Source: Alitta virens
Taxonomy: Eukaryota; Annelida; Polychaeta; Phyllodocida; Nereididae
Direction of reading: 5' to 3'
Assembly (NCBI GenBank): GCA_932294295.1
Contig: OW028574.1
Span: 53,690,797 to 53,754,796 of the forward strand
Length of the DNA stretch: 64,000 bases
The translations under genes and the position numbers were made by a program. The notes beneath the pieces are model-generated. The model saw nothing but the letters and a program-made list of their open reading frames with translations, was not told the DNA's origin and did not search any database. Of the stretch, positions 1 to 13,400 are shown one piece after another (within the stretch, counting starts at the first letter, position 1; each line of letters starts with the position of its first letter).

Positions 1-325
1 TAATGTATTTGTCTCAATAACCTATTTTTTAGTATTTACTCAACCTATCAGTTCCTCTGACATTTGTTTTTTATCCTCTTCATATTAATATGATAACATT
101 ACCTTTAAAGGCATACATTGTTAGAGCGTTTTATTTGCTGAGAATTGATTGCGTCCTTAGAATGAGCCTTTGATGATTGCCAGCTCATCTTTTTTCCTGC
201 AATCTTTGTTGTTGAGGAACATTGTTTTTCTATGCACCAGGTAACCTTGCTGAATGAGGGTGGACCTCTTTTTTTCTTGGTGGGGGCGTATGTGTTTGAA
301 GCTGGCTGCCCGACTTCTTTCAGGC

Positions 326-457
326 CACTAAGCAATTATGAGCTTAGATGGGCATCTCCTGATATATAATGCCGTATGAGATGGCTGGCGCATTTGCAGC
401 AGTTGCATTTTGCTTGTTTAGTTAGTCCATCAGCAAGTTGGAGCACCAGTTACCAAG
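326..457 (+). other. possible 5' untranslated exon
   Basis: A TTTCAG acceptor ends at about 325 and an AAG|GTGAGT donor follows at 458, which would define an internal exon of about 130 bases. There is no long open frame on the plus strand. It could be a non-coding leader exon of the secreted-protein gene whose first coding exon begins right after an acceptor at 4494. This rests only on splice-site likeness; chance pairs of such sites are common. Confidence 0.15.
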
Positions 458-939
458 GTGAGTTTCTTTGTTGTCATAACTTGTGTTTTATTGATTTCTA
501 CAACTTTCTGGCAATAAGGATTCTTAAATTTAGAATGGCATGTTAGGCATTTTGTAGCAATGGCAAAATGTATAGTTTTAATGACAGAGAACTTAGAAAA
601 GTATATACTTTACACATAGAACGTTTAAAATGCATAATAAATTGTTTCTTTTTAGTAACTTTATTTATTTACTAATATCAGATATAACTTATTTTACCTT
701 ATTATTATATATGTTATATCATGCAGGCTTCACATCAAGAAGGCGTATTTTGTCTCACAAATCAAAGTAATACAATTAACAATTTTAGAAAAACTATATA
801 CATATATGAAACAACAAAAAAATGATAATAATGAATTAAAAGAAAAGAAACTTTGTAATTAAAATATCATATGGTTATGAATGAAGATGTAATTTACGGT
901 GGCTGGGAGGGGACATCTGATTTTTTTTTATCTTGTTCT

Positions 940-1062
940 AACGAAATAATATCTTGTTCTAACGACTTAGTATCTCGTTTTAACGAGATAGTATCTCGTT
1001 CTAACGAGAGTGTCTCGTTCTAACGATAAAGTATCTCGTTCTAACAAGATAACATTCGTTCG
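940..1062. repeat. array of TATCTCGTT...AACGAGATA palindromes
   Basis: Five or six imperfect copies of a motif of about 20 bases, an inverted repeat of TATCTCGTT around one or two bases, sit just inside the left TIR. The mirror-image block is at 2735-2770 inside the right TIR. Such arrays could be subterminal protein-binding sites of the element; that role is inference. Confidence 0.6.
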
Positions 1063-1246
1063 AAGAAAATAGCCTATAGGCCTATCATTCTTCTGAACGT
1101 TGTAGCTCGGGAATGCCTTATCGGAACTGGACATTTAATAGCATATTTTTTAGGATTTTTAACAACGAACAGAATGAGCTTCATGCATCTGTACGTTCAT
1201 TCATCTTCTAGATAGAGATGCTCATATATCCTTGATCAGTTGGTCT

Positions 1247-1304
1247 TAGATAGATAGATAGATAGGTAGATGCTAGTCTATCTATCTATCTATCTATCTA
1301 TCTA
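1247..1304. repeat. GATA/TATC microsatellite, palindromic
   Basis: A run of (GATA)n changes through a short spacer into (TCTA)n, so the two halves form a perfect-looking foldback. It lies inside the 899-2806 element. Confidence 0.9.
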
Positions 1305-1959
1305 GACAGCTAAACAGTTCGGGTGACAGGCCTTTCCATGGCATACACTTCAGTGCTTTACATGCATGCATAATTGAATATGTTAATGGTGATGAGTCCA
1401 AGCTAAGGCATATATATAGTTCCAAATCCCACATAACTATGTTGGATGACACATCATCCACCATGGATTGTTGTTTAACGGCTGACTTGTAAGTGGACTG
1501 GTACAACAATAGGCCAAAACAACACTGGGCCAGTAGTGGACATATAGTATACAACATTGAGCCAACTCGACAGCAGAAATATAATTTCTTAGCTTGTTAG
1601 ATCAGATAGTGCCAGCCTCTTTGTCTGTCTTATAGGTCAACACACATCATTTACACTACTTGATGTCTATGCCGTGGCATATAAAAGACCCCACCAATGG
1701 AGTAAATGTGTAACATGGTGTGGACTCCAAGCATTATCATCTCAATGTTATGTCTGCCAACGGCAGTTGGTTATACTGTAGAATAACACAGTGTTATTGC
1801 ACTAAAACAGGCCTGTATTTTCTAGCCTATATCTTGGCAACGGGGCCTTGTGTCTCAACGTATTTTAGAGCTCACTCAGACAAAGAAAACGAGCTATCGT
1901 ACGCATGCGTACATCCGGCCGTTCTCTAGATTTAACTGTTCAAACCTCACGTTTGGACC

Positions 1960-2730
1960 AGATAGTTTTTCGTTGGGACAAGATAGTTTTTCGTTGGGAC
2001 AAGATAGTGTTTTCGTTGGGACAAGATAGTTTTTTGTTGGGACAAGATAGTGTTTTCGTTGGGACAAGATAGTTTTTCGTTGGGACAAGATAGTTTTTGT
2101 TGGGACAAGACAGTGTTTTCGTTGGGACAAGATAGTTTTTCGTTGGGACAAGATAGTTTTTGGTTGGGACAAGATAGTGTTTTCGTTGGGACAAGATAGT
2201 GTTTTTGTTGGGACAAGATAGTTTTTGGTTGGGACAAGACAGTGTTTTCGTTGGGACAAGATAGTTTTTGTTAGGACAAGATAGTGTTTTCGTTGGGACA
2301 AGATAGTTTTTTTGTAGGGACAAGATAGTGTTTTCGTTGGGACAAGATAGTTTTTGTTGGGACAAGATAGTGTTTTCGTTGGGACAAGATAGTTTTTCGT
2401 TGGGACAAGATAGTTTTTCGTTGGGACAAGATAGTGTTTTCGTTGGGACAAGATAGTTTGGGACAAGATAGTTTTCGGTTGAGACAAGATAGTGTTTTCA
2501 TTGGGACAAGATAGTTTTTCGTTGGGACAAGATAGTTTTTGTTGGGACAAGATAGTGTTTTCGTTGGGACAAGATAGTTTTTTTGTGTGGGACAAGATAG
2601 TGTTTTCGTTTGGACCAAATAAATTTTCATTGGGACAAGATAGTGTTTTCGTTGGGACAAGATAGTTTTTCGTTGGGACAAGATAGTGTTTTCGTTGGGA
2701 CAAGATAGTTTTTCATTGGTACAAGATGTT
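1960..2730. repeat. minisatellite, unit about 20-25 bases
   Basis: About three dozen tandem copies of TTGGGACAAGATAG plus a TTTTTC or TGTTTTC spacer. The two spacer lengths alternate irregularly, so the unit switches between about 21 and 25 bases. All three minus-strand frames are open over much of the array because the unit lacks stop codons there; this is not evidence of a protein. Confidence 0.95.
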
Positions 2731-3034
2731 ATCTGGTTAGAACGAGATATTATCTCGTTGGAACGAGATAATAAAAAAAAGAGTCCATGTCCCCTCCCAG
2801 CCACCATAGTAATGAGATGATACGAGTCAATGTTATCAGTATAGTATATGCAACATAAATGTTGACAATGATCGATACATCAATATCAAATGATTTACAT
2901 TGTATATAAGGCATTCCAAACTTTGACACCCGTAAAAAAAGCCGAGCTAAGAATGATGACAAAATGGTTTAGCTGACCGTATGACAATTTCTCTATACCA
3001 TTAAATTAACTAAATTGACCAACTGCCAGAGGTA

Positions 3035-3115
3035 GATGTAATGATGTCATGGCAAGGATTGGGAGTCCACACCATATGACACATTTACCCCCTAGGTTGG
3101 GGTCTCTTGCCCAAT
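3035..3115 (-). repeat. SINE family B fragment
   Basis: On the minus strand this reads as a tail segment with 'GGGTAAATGTG...ATGGTGTGGACTCC', also found at 1690-1745, 13275-13345, 34380-34450 and, with the full tRNA-like head, at 54115-54440. It is a diverged 5'-truncated copy. Confidence 0.5.
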
Positions 3116-3924
3116 CAATACACCATAGTAGGATCCATAATAAATGTCTATTTGTGCTAATTTTTTGCCTTCTTGTCATCATTATTGTGCTGTGTGTTGT
3201 AATCAATGTCTGGGTTAAAATACAAGAAAGGTATCATTTGACTTCCCCTCTAATTTTAACTGAGTTACTTCTCAGCTGGATATCATTCGCATGTGACATT
3301 ATTTGGCATTAAATCTCTTGAATTTACACAATGAATGTATAACAGTGCGGCATCCAGAATAAATCTCAATGGTGAGTAGTTTAGCAGAATACAGGATTTT
3401 CGATAGAATGAAAAGAGACGAGTGTCGTCATTGTATGCTTTATGAAGTTTTTGAAGCATGTATTCCCAAACTCTCCCTACCTCTCAGACTTGTTATCTTC
3501 ACCTTAATTATGGATTTCACCCATCCACTCACACATTTTCATGAAGCTGTTAAGGAATAGCTCTATTGCAGTTTTTCATTTCGGTTTGAAGCTCTTCACA
3601 TCATACTCTATAACTGTTGATAGACTTCACATAGCTGCGTGTGGGAGGAGTTCAATGGCAAAAGATATTAAGCTCTACCTTGATTCTTCATTTCAAGTTT
3701 TCGATATGAACATATTTCAGACACCATTTTTTTATGCATTTGGACAGTATCCAGAACGATTAAACTTCCCCATAAAGATGGCGCTGCTTTTCGTTCTTTT
3801 AACCCTCGGCAAAAACAGTGAAAAGTTGTCCATTGACCGGGCTGATTCTTAACAATGAAATCCACACACTTTGTAGAAATAAAGTGTATATATGTAAAAT
3901 TTAAAAGCTTATTGTCATACTCTA

Positions 3925-4036
3925 TGTATACAAGCGTTCTACGAGTGTTCTACGAGCGTTCCACGAGCGTTCTACGAGCATTTTTCATCCGTGGTCATTC
4001 GTAGGTCTTATACATGACAGTGTGAACGCCCCTTAA
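3925..4036. mobile_element. solo right end of a foldback DNA element
   Basis: Tandem 'TTCTACGAGCG' units lead into a terminal segment, 'GGTCTTATACATGACAGTGTGAACGCCCC', that matches the TIR of the complete element at 34751-35976 in inverted form. Only one end is present, so it is a truncated relic. A SINE inserted exactly at its outer edge. Confidence 0.7.
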
Positions 4037-4041
4037 CTTAA

Positions 4042-4228
4042 GGGCGGGGGCCTAGCTCAGAGGTAGCGCTCTGGGCTTCCAACCGCTGGGTCCCGGGTTC
4101 GATTCCCGGTCGAGCCTAAGTTGGATGGCTGTTTCATCCTTCGTCCCATTGCCATGGTCTCTGCCTGTACTAATTAGACCAACTGGTGCAGAAATACAGG
4201 ACGTAAAGCCCTAATCACCCACCACCCA
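4042..4228 (+). mobile_element. tRNA-derived SINE, family A, full length with TSD
   Basis: The 5' part has RNA polymerase III internal promoter boxes: A box TAGCTCAGAGGTAG and B box GGGTTCGATTCCC. A non-tRNA body of about 110 bases follows, ending in a CACCCACC-rich tail. The insertion is flanked by a perfect 13-base duplication, CCCCTTAACTTAA, at 4029-4041 and 4229-4241. The anticodon stem is poorly paired, so this is a SINE rather than a working tRNA gene. Confidence 0.9.
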
Positions 4229-4494
4229 CCCCTTAACTTAAAAGATAAGAGGGCAGTCATTCTAAGCACCATCAAATTGTCTGACATCTCTGTCAAAATT
4301 ATTTTCTGTGCATGCCGTACGATAACGATACAAATTATTTATGATACGATACGAAGTAGAATGTCCATTACTTTTGTGAATTATTTTTTGTACCATTCCT
4401 TAGAACTAAAGTATTATTATGGAGCAGCAGGTACAATGCCATTAAATCTTAATTGTATAAATATACAAACATATCATACAATATATTTTTTCAG

Positions 4495-7400
4495 ATGATG
4501 GTGGCTATCAGAAGTTTCGCTGGAATTATGTTCTTTATATCAACTGTTTCCATGGCAATTGATGTCAACATAATTAGAAAACAAGCCTGGAGTGTTCGAG
4601 AAAACCTCTTGAATCAATTGCAACGCGCCCCAAAAGTTGAGCATGCTCTTAAGAGAGGAACGCTAAATAACATTGTGGAACTTGGACGAAGATTATCATT
4701 TCTTACCCTGCATCTACTTCAGGAACAAACGGACAAATACAAACAATATGAACCCAATAAGTTTTCCATTTCTTCTTTATTAACCTTTTTACGTACTGCA
4801 AAACAAGTCAACAAACGGTCCACGCAGTTTGAGGAATGGTGGCAGGATTTGTTAGCAAATGATATACCTGGAGTTGTTGTGACTAACTACCAAAGTGTTT
4901 CCGTAGACTTGACACAATTATTCCCATTTTTTTTTACGAATAACCCACCAGTCAAAGAGCCTGAGGAGGTCATAATGCTTGATCCAGTTCCCCTAAAAAA
5001 TGATGCCAGTATTGAAGATTCAGCTATAAATTCTGTCAATATCAGTGAAGTTTCAAATGCAACTGAAGAAACTCATGCAAATGACACTGCAGTCCATGCC
5101 GGAAGTTTATTAAAGAACTACTCTGATATTGTTGACATTAGTCCTAATAAAACTGATGCAAATTCAACAGGACAAAATGTTGAAGAATCTGATGTATGGT
5201 TTGAGGGACCAGGTCTACCTGCCAGTGATGTAAGTAACAACATGCTTGGAAACCTCCTGTGTTAAAATTCAGAACATTGTTATTCAACATCCGTGTATTT
5301 GTCATATGAAACTGAAGTATCTCGATACTTATTTGTAAGATCTAATTTTCCTTTTCATGTTCTTTACATATCTTAATATATAATATGCTCGAGTAGTTAA
5401 ATTACCTGGGGTGGAGGCCTAGCTCAGAGGTAGCGCTCTGGGCTTCCAACCGCTGGGTCCCGGGTTCGATTCCCGGTCAGCCTAAGTTAGATGGCTGTTT
5501 CATCCTTCGTCTCATTGCCATGGTCTCTGCCTGTCCTAATTAGCCCAACTGGTGCAGAAATACAGGACGTAAAGCCCTAATCACCCACCAATTAAATTAC
5601 CTGACCGTTGTTCCCTATATGGTTTTTCTTTAACCATCCTGTCCTATTAGAGCTCCTGACATGAATGACGTTTGGTGGTTCACTCGTCATTCCTTTTTTT
5701 TTTAACCTTAAAGGGTTAAATGTAACCTTTAACTACCCTACCTTTTTTGCAAAAGTAGACGCTGTTGCTATAATAAATTCTCCAAAGGCTATCAATGTTC
5801 TCCACAAGATCTGAGCTCCCATCTTGTCGTCATAGCAATCTTGACGTGAATGTTCTCCACAAGATCTGAGCCCCCATCCTGTCCTCATAGCAATCTTGAC
5901 GTGAATGACCCCACATAATAAATTTCCTATTTAATTTAAGATATTCATGGCATTATAAATGAAATATTCTGAAAATATTTCAAAATCATTTTATATGAAC
6001 TTATATCTTAGATTAAGTTTATATGTAAGCCACCACCATGACCTACTACCTGTAGGCATCTATATGTAACCTTAGATATCATGACAAGTTTGCACCCCCT
6101 CACTGGAATGAACATGCAAGATAGATATTACTAGAGATCTGTATTACGGGGGTTAAAATTTTTAGTTTTTTTGTTAGCTTCAAATATTTTTACGTATATT
6201 TAAATAGCCTGTGTTTGTATGCCACAGTAGTAAGAAAAAAAGGTTTGTTTACTATTTCAGGAATCCATCCAGGCAGAAGCACAGATCCCTGATGAAGAGG
6301 TTACAGGATCTTTCTGGTGTAAGTAGCATTTATGTCCTATTCCATGTGCCTGAAATAGATGTTGCCATCGTGTATTTCTGTCCCGTGATGTTTTCTCAGC
6401 AACTTTGATATATCCTGATTGTGCCAATTCTCGCCCACAGCACCCTGCATGCATCTCTAGCATTTGTGTAACCAAAAAAAATTTTAGTTTTCATTATAAC
6501 GACTGCTCAACCAAGCTACACATACATCCCAGCCGGATGTCGATCGCATGAGATGTTAAATTGAAGGCACTTTGTAACTGGTGTCTATGCTGAGGCAATT
6601 AAAGTACCCCATCCCTCGAAGGTCCTGGGCCTCCACGCGGCGAGGGTGGAAACACTTGGGGTGAAGTCCTCTATCCCCAGTGGCTAAAACAGGACCGTGC
6701 ACATTGCACAAGCTGCTCCAGCTTTACAGGAGGGTGTGTCCCCTACCATACAGGGGAAACAAAAATGAAAATGTCTTCAGAGAATAGTCCAAACCGGCTC
6801 GCACGTCGCCCGGGTGAACAAGGTGCGCGTCCCTCAGCGGTAAACCAGGCTGAGGTCGAAAAATTGGCTTCTGGTTCCTTATGATGTTATATCTACGCCA
6901 TGGCCTAAGTTTCTTGTTGTTACTGGCAGTGACGATGGGTTTTCCCGTCTCTCAGCCATAACAATTTGTCAAACGTTGAAAGAAAGTATTGGTTTCGTTG
7001 AAAATACGAGAAGGCTCAGGAGTTCATCCTTGCTGGTGCAGGTTGCCCACAAGGACCAATCGTTAAAATTGCTGGAGCTGAGGGCCTTTGCGGGTACCCT
7101 TGTAAAGGTGGAGCCCCATCGGTTCTTCAACTCTTGCAAGGGGGTTGTAACATCTCATGAGAGCAGTCTCTGCTCCGATGACGAACTGAGGGACTGGCTG
7201 AATGACTACAATGTCATCCACATTCACCGCCAGCCCCCCAGATATTCACGACAGCTACTGACTCTGACCTTTGATGGCACAGTGTTGCCTGATAGGGTCA
7301 GCATAGGGTTCGAGTGGTGTAGGGTACGTCCCTACATCCCGAACCCTAAGAGATGTTACAACTGCCAACGATTTGGCCATTTCAGCGGCTCCTGCCGCTC

Positions 7401-10400
7401 CAAAGCAACCTGCGCCAATTGTGGGTCACGGGAACACACCCATTCCCGTGACTCACCATGTACGAATACATCGTATTGTGTTAATTGTGGAGGTGATGGG
7501 CCAGCCTATCACCGTGGCTGTCCCAAATGGCAGCTAGAGAAAGAGATCCTGAAGTTAAAGACCACCAAGGATATCTCCTTTCCCCAAGCGCGCCGTATAG
7601 CTGAACAGGCTGCTGGGGCAAGCTATGCCTCAGTCCTGTCTCAGATGGCTGGACCTAGATCTCCTTCACCCAGATCATCGCCCAGGCGAAGGATTGACCT
7701 AGATCCTAATTATAATTATTCCAAGGCAGGGCAAAGCTTGCAGAAAGATAAACCAGAATCGAAGACTTCACAGTCAGACGATCACCTGGCAAGAATGAAG
7801 CAGCATGCTACAGATGTCGGAAAAGGACATCTTGTAGCTCCATCAATTACTGCCTCACAACTTAGTGTACCCTCACAGGGTGCACCTTCCGGCGGTGAGT
7901 CGGAAGAGATACACCAGCAAATGGAAGAGGAGGCAGGGACTACCACCATCCCTAGGCCTCAACGGGAGGGGGCAATTGATAAAATATCAATTGTTCCCAA
8001 AAGAGCTCCCCTCATCAGAAAAGCAATGGGCACCATAAAACCACCATCTAAGCATGGTGGGGCCCCCAAAAAGACCTTAACACCAAAAGAGGCAGCGACT
8101 TTGAAGAAAAAGTAAATATTTATGCAAATTCATACCATGCATTATCGATTTTACTATGATAATATTAAACTCTTTTAACTAACTCATGGACAGTATCATT
8201 CAGTGGAACTGTCGAGGTTTCAGAGCCAACTTCGATGAAATAGGTTGCATGGTCCAAGACTTAAACCCTAGTGTTTTCTGCCTACAGGAAACATTTCTGA
8301 AACCTCCAAATAGTTTTAAACTGAGAAACTACCATATGTATAATACATATGGCAATATTGCCCACGATAGAGCCACTGGTGGCTCATCAATTTTAGTTAA
8401 AAATGGAATCATTCATTCTCATATTCCACTTAACACAAACCTTCAGGCTACAGCAGTTCGTCTGAACCTGAATAAAACATTCACTATATGTTCCTTATAT
8501 ATTCCTCCACCCTTTCACCTTACAGCCACTGATTTGCATAACCTTTACAATCAACTTCCTGAACCGCATCTTATCCTAGGAGATTTTAACAGCCATAACC
8601 AATTGTGGGGAAGCACTTCCCACAACAACAAAGGAAAAACCATTGAAGATTTTCTCAATGACCACACCCTTTGTTTGTTCAATGATGGTTCATCCACATA
8701 TCTTCACCGAGGTCATGGAACATTTTCATCAATTGACCTTAGTATATGTGATCCAGCGTTATTTCTGGAATTTGAATGGAGAGTATTAGAGGACACTCAC
8801 GGCAGTGATCACTTTCCCATTGTCCTACAAAACGTAGAAGGTACAAGAGAAGTGGGTCAACTCCGATGGAAGTTGCATAAAGCGGATTGGACCTCCTTCG
8901 AAAAGCACTGCTTAGAAACAATTACTGTCTCATTATAGGAATTGTAATAATCTCGTTGAAGATTTTACTGATGATATTACTGATATAGCCAATAAAACAA
9001 TACCGATGACAAAAAATAATTCTAAACGAAGTGCAAGACCCTGGTTTGACGACGAAGTAAGAGAAGCTATTAAAAACCGTAAGAGAGCCCTCAGAATTTT
9101 TAAATCACAGCCGACCATCAACAATCTGTATAATTTTAAGTGCCTGAAAGCCAAAGCGCGTAGAATTGTCAGGCAAAATAAACGTAGTTGCTGGAGAGAC
9201 TATGTCTCCAGACTCACTGAAAGAACTCCCAGCAATAAAGTCTGGAAAATGATTAAGAAGATTGAAGGAAAGAACCTAGCTTCGCATGTAAGCATTCTAG
9301 AAGTGAATGGAGAACATCTCTCCTCACCAGAACAAATATCAAACGGGTTAGGAGAACAGTTTGCATACAACTCCTCATCAGAGAACTATACGAGAGAATT
9401 TCAATGTTATAAGGCTCAAGCTGAGAGATTAACCCTAAATATACAGTCTGATAACAGCGAAGATTATAACTCCTACTTCACCTTAGAAGAACTTCAGAAG
9501 GCCATCTCAAAAGCGACTGACTCTGCAACAGGTCCTGATAATATACATTATCAAATCTTAAAACACCTACCTCAATCCTCTTTAAAAACATTACTGTATA
9601 TCTTTAATCAAATTTGGGAGAAGGGATGTCTTCCATCCCTGTGGAAACAAGCCACGGTCATCCCAATTCCCAAGCCGGGGAAGGATCATAGTGATCCTAC
9701 GAATTATCGACCAATAGCTTTAACCAGTTGTCTATGTAAGACAATGGAACGAATTGTTACTGATAGACTGGTTTGGTTCCTGGAGTCGAACCAGCTTATT
9801 ACAGAGTTCCAATCTGGATTTCGCCGTCACAGGAGCACTTTAGATCATTTAGTCAGACTGGAAACTTATGTTAGAGATGCTTTCATTAACAGAGAACACG
9901 TAGTAGCCATATTCTTTGACCTAGAAAAAGCTTATGACACTACATGGAAATATGGAATAATGAAAGATCTCCACGACTTCGGGCTTCGAGGTCGCCTTCC
10001 AGTTTTCATCGGATCCTTCCTACAGGATCGCTTCTTTAAGGTCCGAGTGGGATCAACGATGTCAAGCCCCTACTCACAGGAGAATGGAGTCCCTCAGGGT
10101 AGTATTCTCTCGCCCACCCTCTTCAACATCAAAATCAACAGTATAGTAAATTCCATCTCAGAAAATGTCATGTCTTCCCTATATGTTGACGATTTCCTAA
10201 TTGCATACCGTTCCAGATATATGCCAACCATAGAACGACAACTGCAATTAAATTTGAATAGGATTCACAAATGGTCACTTGAAAATGGCTTCAAGTTCTC
10301 TAAACAGAAGACAGTTTGTATGCCTTTCTATTATTTACGATCAAACCATCCAGATCCATCACTAATAATTGACAACTGTCAAATAAAAGTGGTGAATGAA

Positions 10401-13400
10401 ACAAAATTTTTGGGTGTACTCCTTGACTCCAAATTGTCTTTCATTCCGCATATCAAAGCACTGAAAGCAAAGTGCCTGAAATCAATGAACCTCCTTAAAG
10501 TAGTGAGCAAATATAATTGGGGTGGGGACACAACGGTCCTCCTTCGTCTCTATCGAGCAATTACTCGTTCTCGACTTGATTATGGTTCTGTGGTATATGG
10601 CTCCGCCAGACCATCTTATCTAAAATGCCTGAATTCTGTACATCATCAAGGGTTGCGACTAAGCTTAAGAGCTTTTCGTACATCTCCTGCAGAGAGCTTA
10701 TATGTACTGGCAGGGGAACCTCCACTTTCCCTTCGTCGTATCAAGTTATCCATGCAATACATACTAAAAGTAGCTTCAACTCCAACAAATCCAACATATG
10801 ATGTAATATTTCATCCAAAATACATGCATCATTATGAATCTCGTTCAAACGCCATTCGACCACTGGGATTACGCATGAAATTCTATCTTGAGGCTGCAAA
10901 AATTGATACTACAATCATTGCCGAGACGGAAGTACCACCCATTCCGCCATGGATTCTCCCAATCCCGAAAGTTATACTGGATTTGGCAGAGCTTAGGAAA
11001 AGCGAAACCAATCCGGTAGACTATCAAAACCTATTTTATAGTATAAGGTTTAAATACGAATCGTACAAATTTCTATACACAGATGGCTCAAAAATGGAAA
11101 GACGAGTAGGCTGTGCAGTCACTTCTTATAAAACCGTTATAGCTGAATGTCGTCTTCCAGACCACTGCTCAATATACACTGCAGAATTAACAGCTATTTA
11201 CCTTGCCTTAAAGAACATCGAGGACTCAGAATCAGATCGTTATGTTATCTGTTCTGATTCAAAATCTGCTCTTCAAGCAATCCAAAATAAACAACTTGAC
11301 AAACCTGGGATCTTAGATGTTCTTATTAAGTATTTCTATCTTCACGAATACAAAGACATAGTATTTTGCTGGATTCCTGGACACGCTGGCATTGAAGGGA
11401 ATGAAAAAGCAGACCTGGCAGCAAAAAGGGCTCTTACAAAAGAGATAACTGATTTTACCATTCCATACACTGATTTTAAAATGACTATAAAATCTTTTAT
11501 CATGTCTTGCTGGCAAAGACAATGGAATGAATGTAATAACAACAAGTTGCATTCAATCTTACCTTGCATTCAAAATAAAATACCTAGTAGGTTCAATACT
11601 CGCAAAGATCAAGGAATATATCACAGATGTCTCATAGGACATTCAAGACTTACACATTTACACCTTTTAGTCAATGAACCGGCACCGGTATGCCAGAGTT
11701 GTCGGTGCCCCCTTACAATCAAACATATTTTATTAGATTGCATCCACTTACAACGCATTAGAAGACCTCTGTTTCAAGATACTACCTTACAACATCTCTT
11801 TACTAGATATCCAACCCAGACAATTATTGATTTTTTATATGCTTCTGGTTTCTACTACCAAATATAGATAATCAATCTTAAAGGGGTACTAACACCTTCA
11901 GCACTTTATCTCTCAGATATTAGCTTGGGTCCATTAAAACACATCCACGCTATTCATAACTTGTATATATGCACTGCTAATGAAATATCCTGCATTTATT
12001 AGCTCTGTGTTGTGAAGCACGGAGGCCGCCATTTTGGACTATCCCGGGTGTTTTGCACCAGCCGGAAATACGTCACTGTTGTACTGGTGAGAACTGAGAG
12101 TTTCAGAAACAGGTGTTAATTGCACTTGAGCTCTTAATTTGTTGAGAACATGTCACTGGTTATCACCAAGTGTCAAGTAAATTGCCATTGAACAATTTGA
12201 GACAATGTACATAAGTAACTCATTTATGCATGGACAATTAATTTAAAAAAATTACGGCCCTTTCACCTTGATCTCATGCTGAGAAATATTGATTGAAGTC
12301 AATTGACTTTGTAATACAACTATTGAATGCTTGGATAACTGAGTACTATGAATATATAAAGTATATAGATAGGGGGCCTATATTTATATATAAACTCAAA
12401 TGGAAAAAAAGGAAAAAATCATAAAACAGTTTATATAAAATCATAAAAGCAAATAACTATGTGTAAGTAATTTCGTATAAAATACTCATTAGTCCATAGC
12501 TTTACATAATTATCATGTTAAATATTATAGATTTTAGGCCATTAAAAATTGAAGTGAATCATACCTGCTATTTTTCAGTAATGGAGTAATGTATGACTAT
12601 TTATCTAACCATCCAGGAAATTTTTTTTTTAAAGTAGACAATACAATTTAACTACATTTGTTTAAAATCAAAATATTGTGTGAATAGTTTATAATACCTC
12701 ATGGTATTGTACTGCATTACTTTAATACCCTACACAGCTTTTTATTTTTAAGCATCCGTTATTGGGAAAAAAATATTGTGTTTATATTATTCTTTAGGCA
12801 TTCAGACAATGGAAGCATAATATTTGCCCAGGACTTCACTGCAATCAGTAATTAATCCCAGTAATTAATTGGCATTAAAGAAGTATAATTAACACCTGGT
12901 GTGCAATCTATTCTGTTTTTTCTTTAATTGCAATGAAACCGATTGCAATCTATTAGTGAATATGTAGGTAGCCTAGCTGTATTCATACATTCAGTAGGAC
13001 ATAAGTGACGTCACTAGCCTTGGTGCTGTGTGCAATAATGGCAGCCACCTACATGTTGGCGGTTGGTGTAAATTGCACTTTTAACTGGCCTAAAACCACA
13101 CTAAACTTGATTTCTAGACATACTTTTTCACTGCAATATATTCTTTTACATCTAATTGATCATTTAAGCTTAACATGCAAACTTCCTTTAGTTCCCCTTT
13201 AACCTAGAGAGCCTCTACATAGCCCACTCAGGTGCTGATGAGGCGTTAAACAATAACTCACACACACACACACCCCATCCATGGGGTAAATGCATAACAT
13301 GCTGTGGCCTCTAAAGCCTTATCATTTCATCATTACATCTGACTCTGACTAAGCTTTATACCCTGTAGCACGAGTACAGAATTCGACTGCAGGTGATGAA

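Larger units (their letters stand above)
899..2806. mobile_element. non-autonomous DNA element with TIRs and internal minisatellite
   Basis: The ends are inverted repeats: GGTGGCTGGGAGGGGACAT at 899 and its complement ending at 2806. The similarity continues inward for about 55 bases through a T run and a palindrome-rich block. Inside are TATCTCGTT/AACGAGATA palindromes near both ends (about 940-1060 and 2735-2770) and a large minisatellite (1960-2730). No transposase is encoded, so it would need a transposase supplied from elsewhere. No clear target-site duplication was found. A second element at 36083 shares the TATGGTGGC start of the TIR. Confidence 0.8.
6606..13275 (+). mobile_element. 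I/Nimbus-type non-LTR retrotransposon with RNase H, interrupted by a MITE
   Basis: A GC-richer 5' leader starts near 6606. A gag-like ORF1 (6765-8115) and ORF2 (8186-11867: apurinic endonuclease, reverse transcriptase, RNase H) follow. The 3' UTR is split: sequence up to 11881 resumes at 13199 ('AACCTAGAGAGCCTCTACAT') and ends in a (CA)n tail near 13275. The split is due to a 1.3 kb TTAA MITE. RNase H downstream of RT is typical of the I group. At least two frameshifts make this copy inactive. A 5'-truncated sister copy at 25426-25950 lacks the MITE and so shows the original 3' end. Confidence 0.9.

Noticed and set aside
105..335. Minus-strand frame of 76 codons with Lys-rich segments
   Set aside because: No ATG context, splice sites or family motif could be supported. 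It might be an old retrocopy fragment, but the evidence is too thin.
1894..2807. Overlapping minus-strand frames up to 269 codons rich in LSCPNENTILSQ
   Set aside because: They are translations of the minisatellite, open in all three frames, with no start context or domain.
3049..3312. Hydrophobic 87-codon plus frame
   Set aside because: It overlaps a SINE fragment on the other strand and has no splice signals; hydrophobic frames are common in AT-rich DNA.
4064..4118. A possible tRNA gene (clear A and B boxes)
   Set aside because: The anticodon stem does not pair well, a non-tRNA body is attached and it is flanked by a target duplication, so it is a SINE head.
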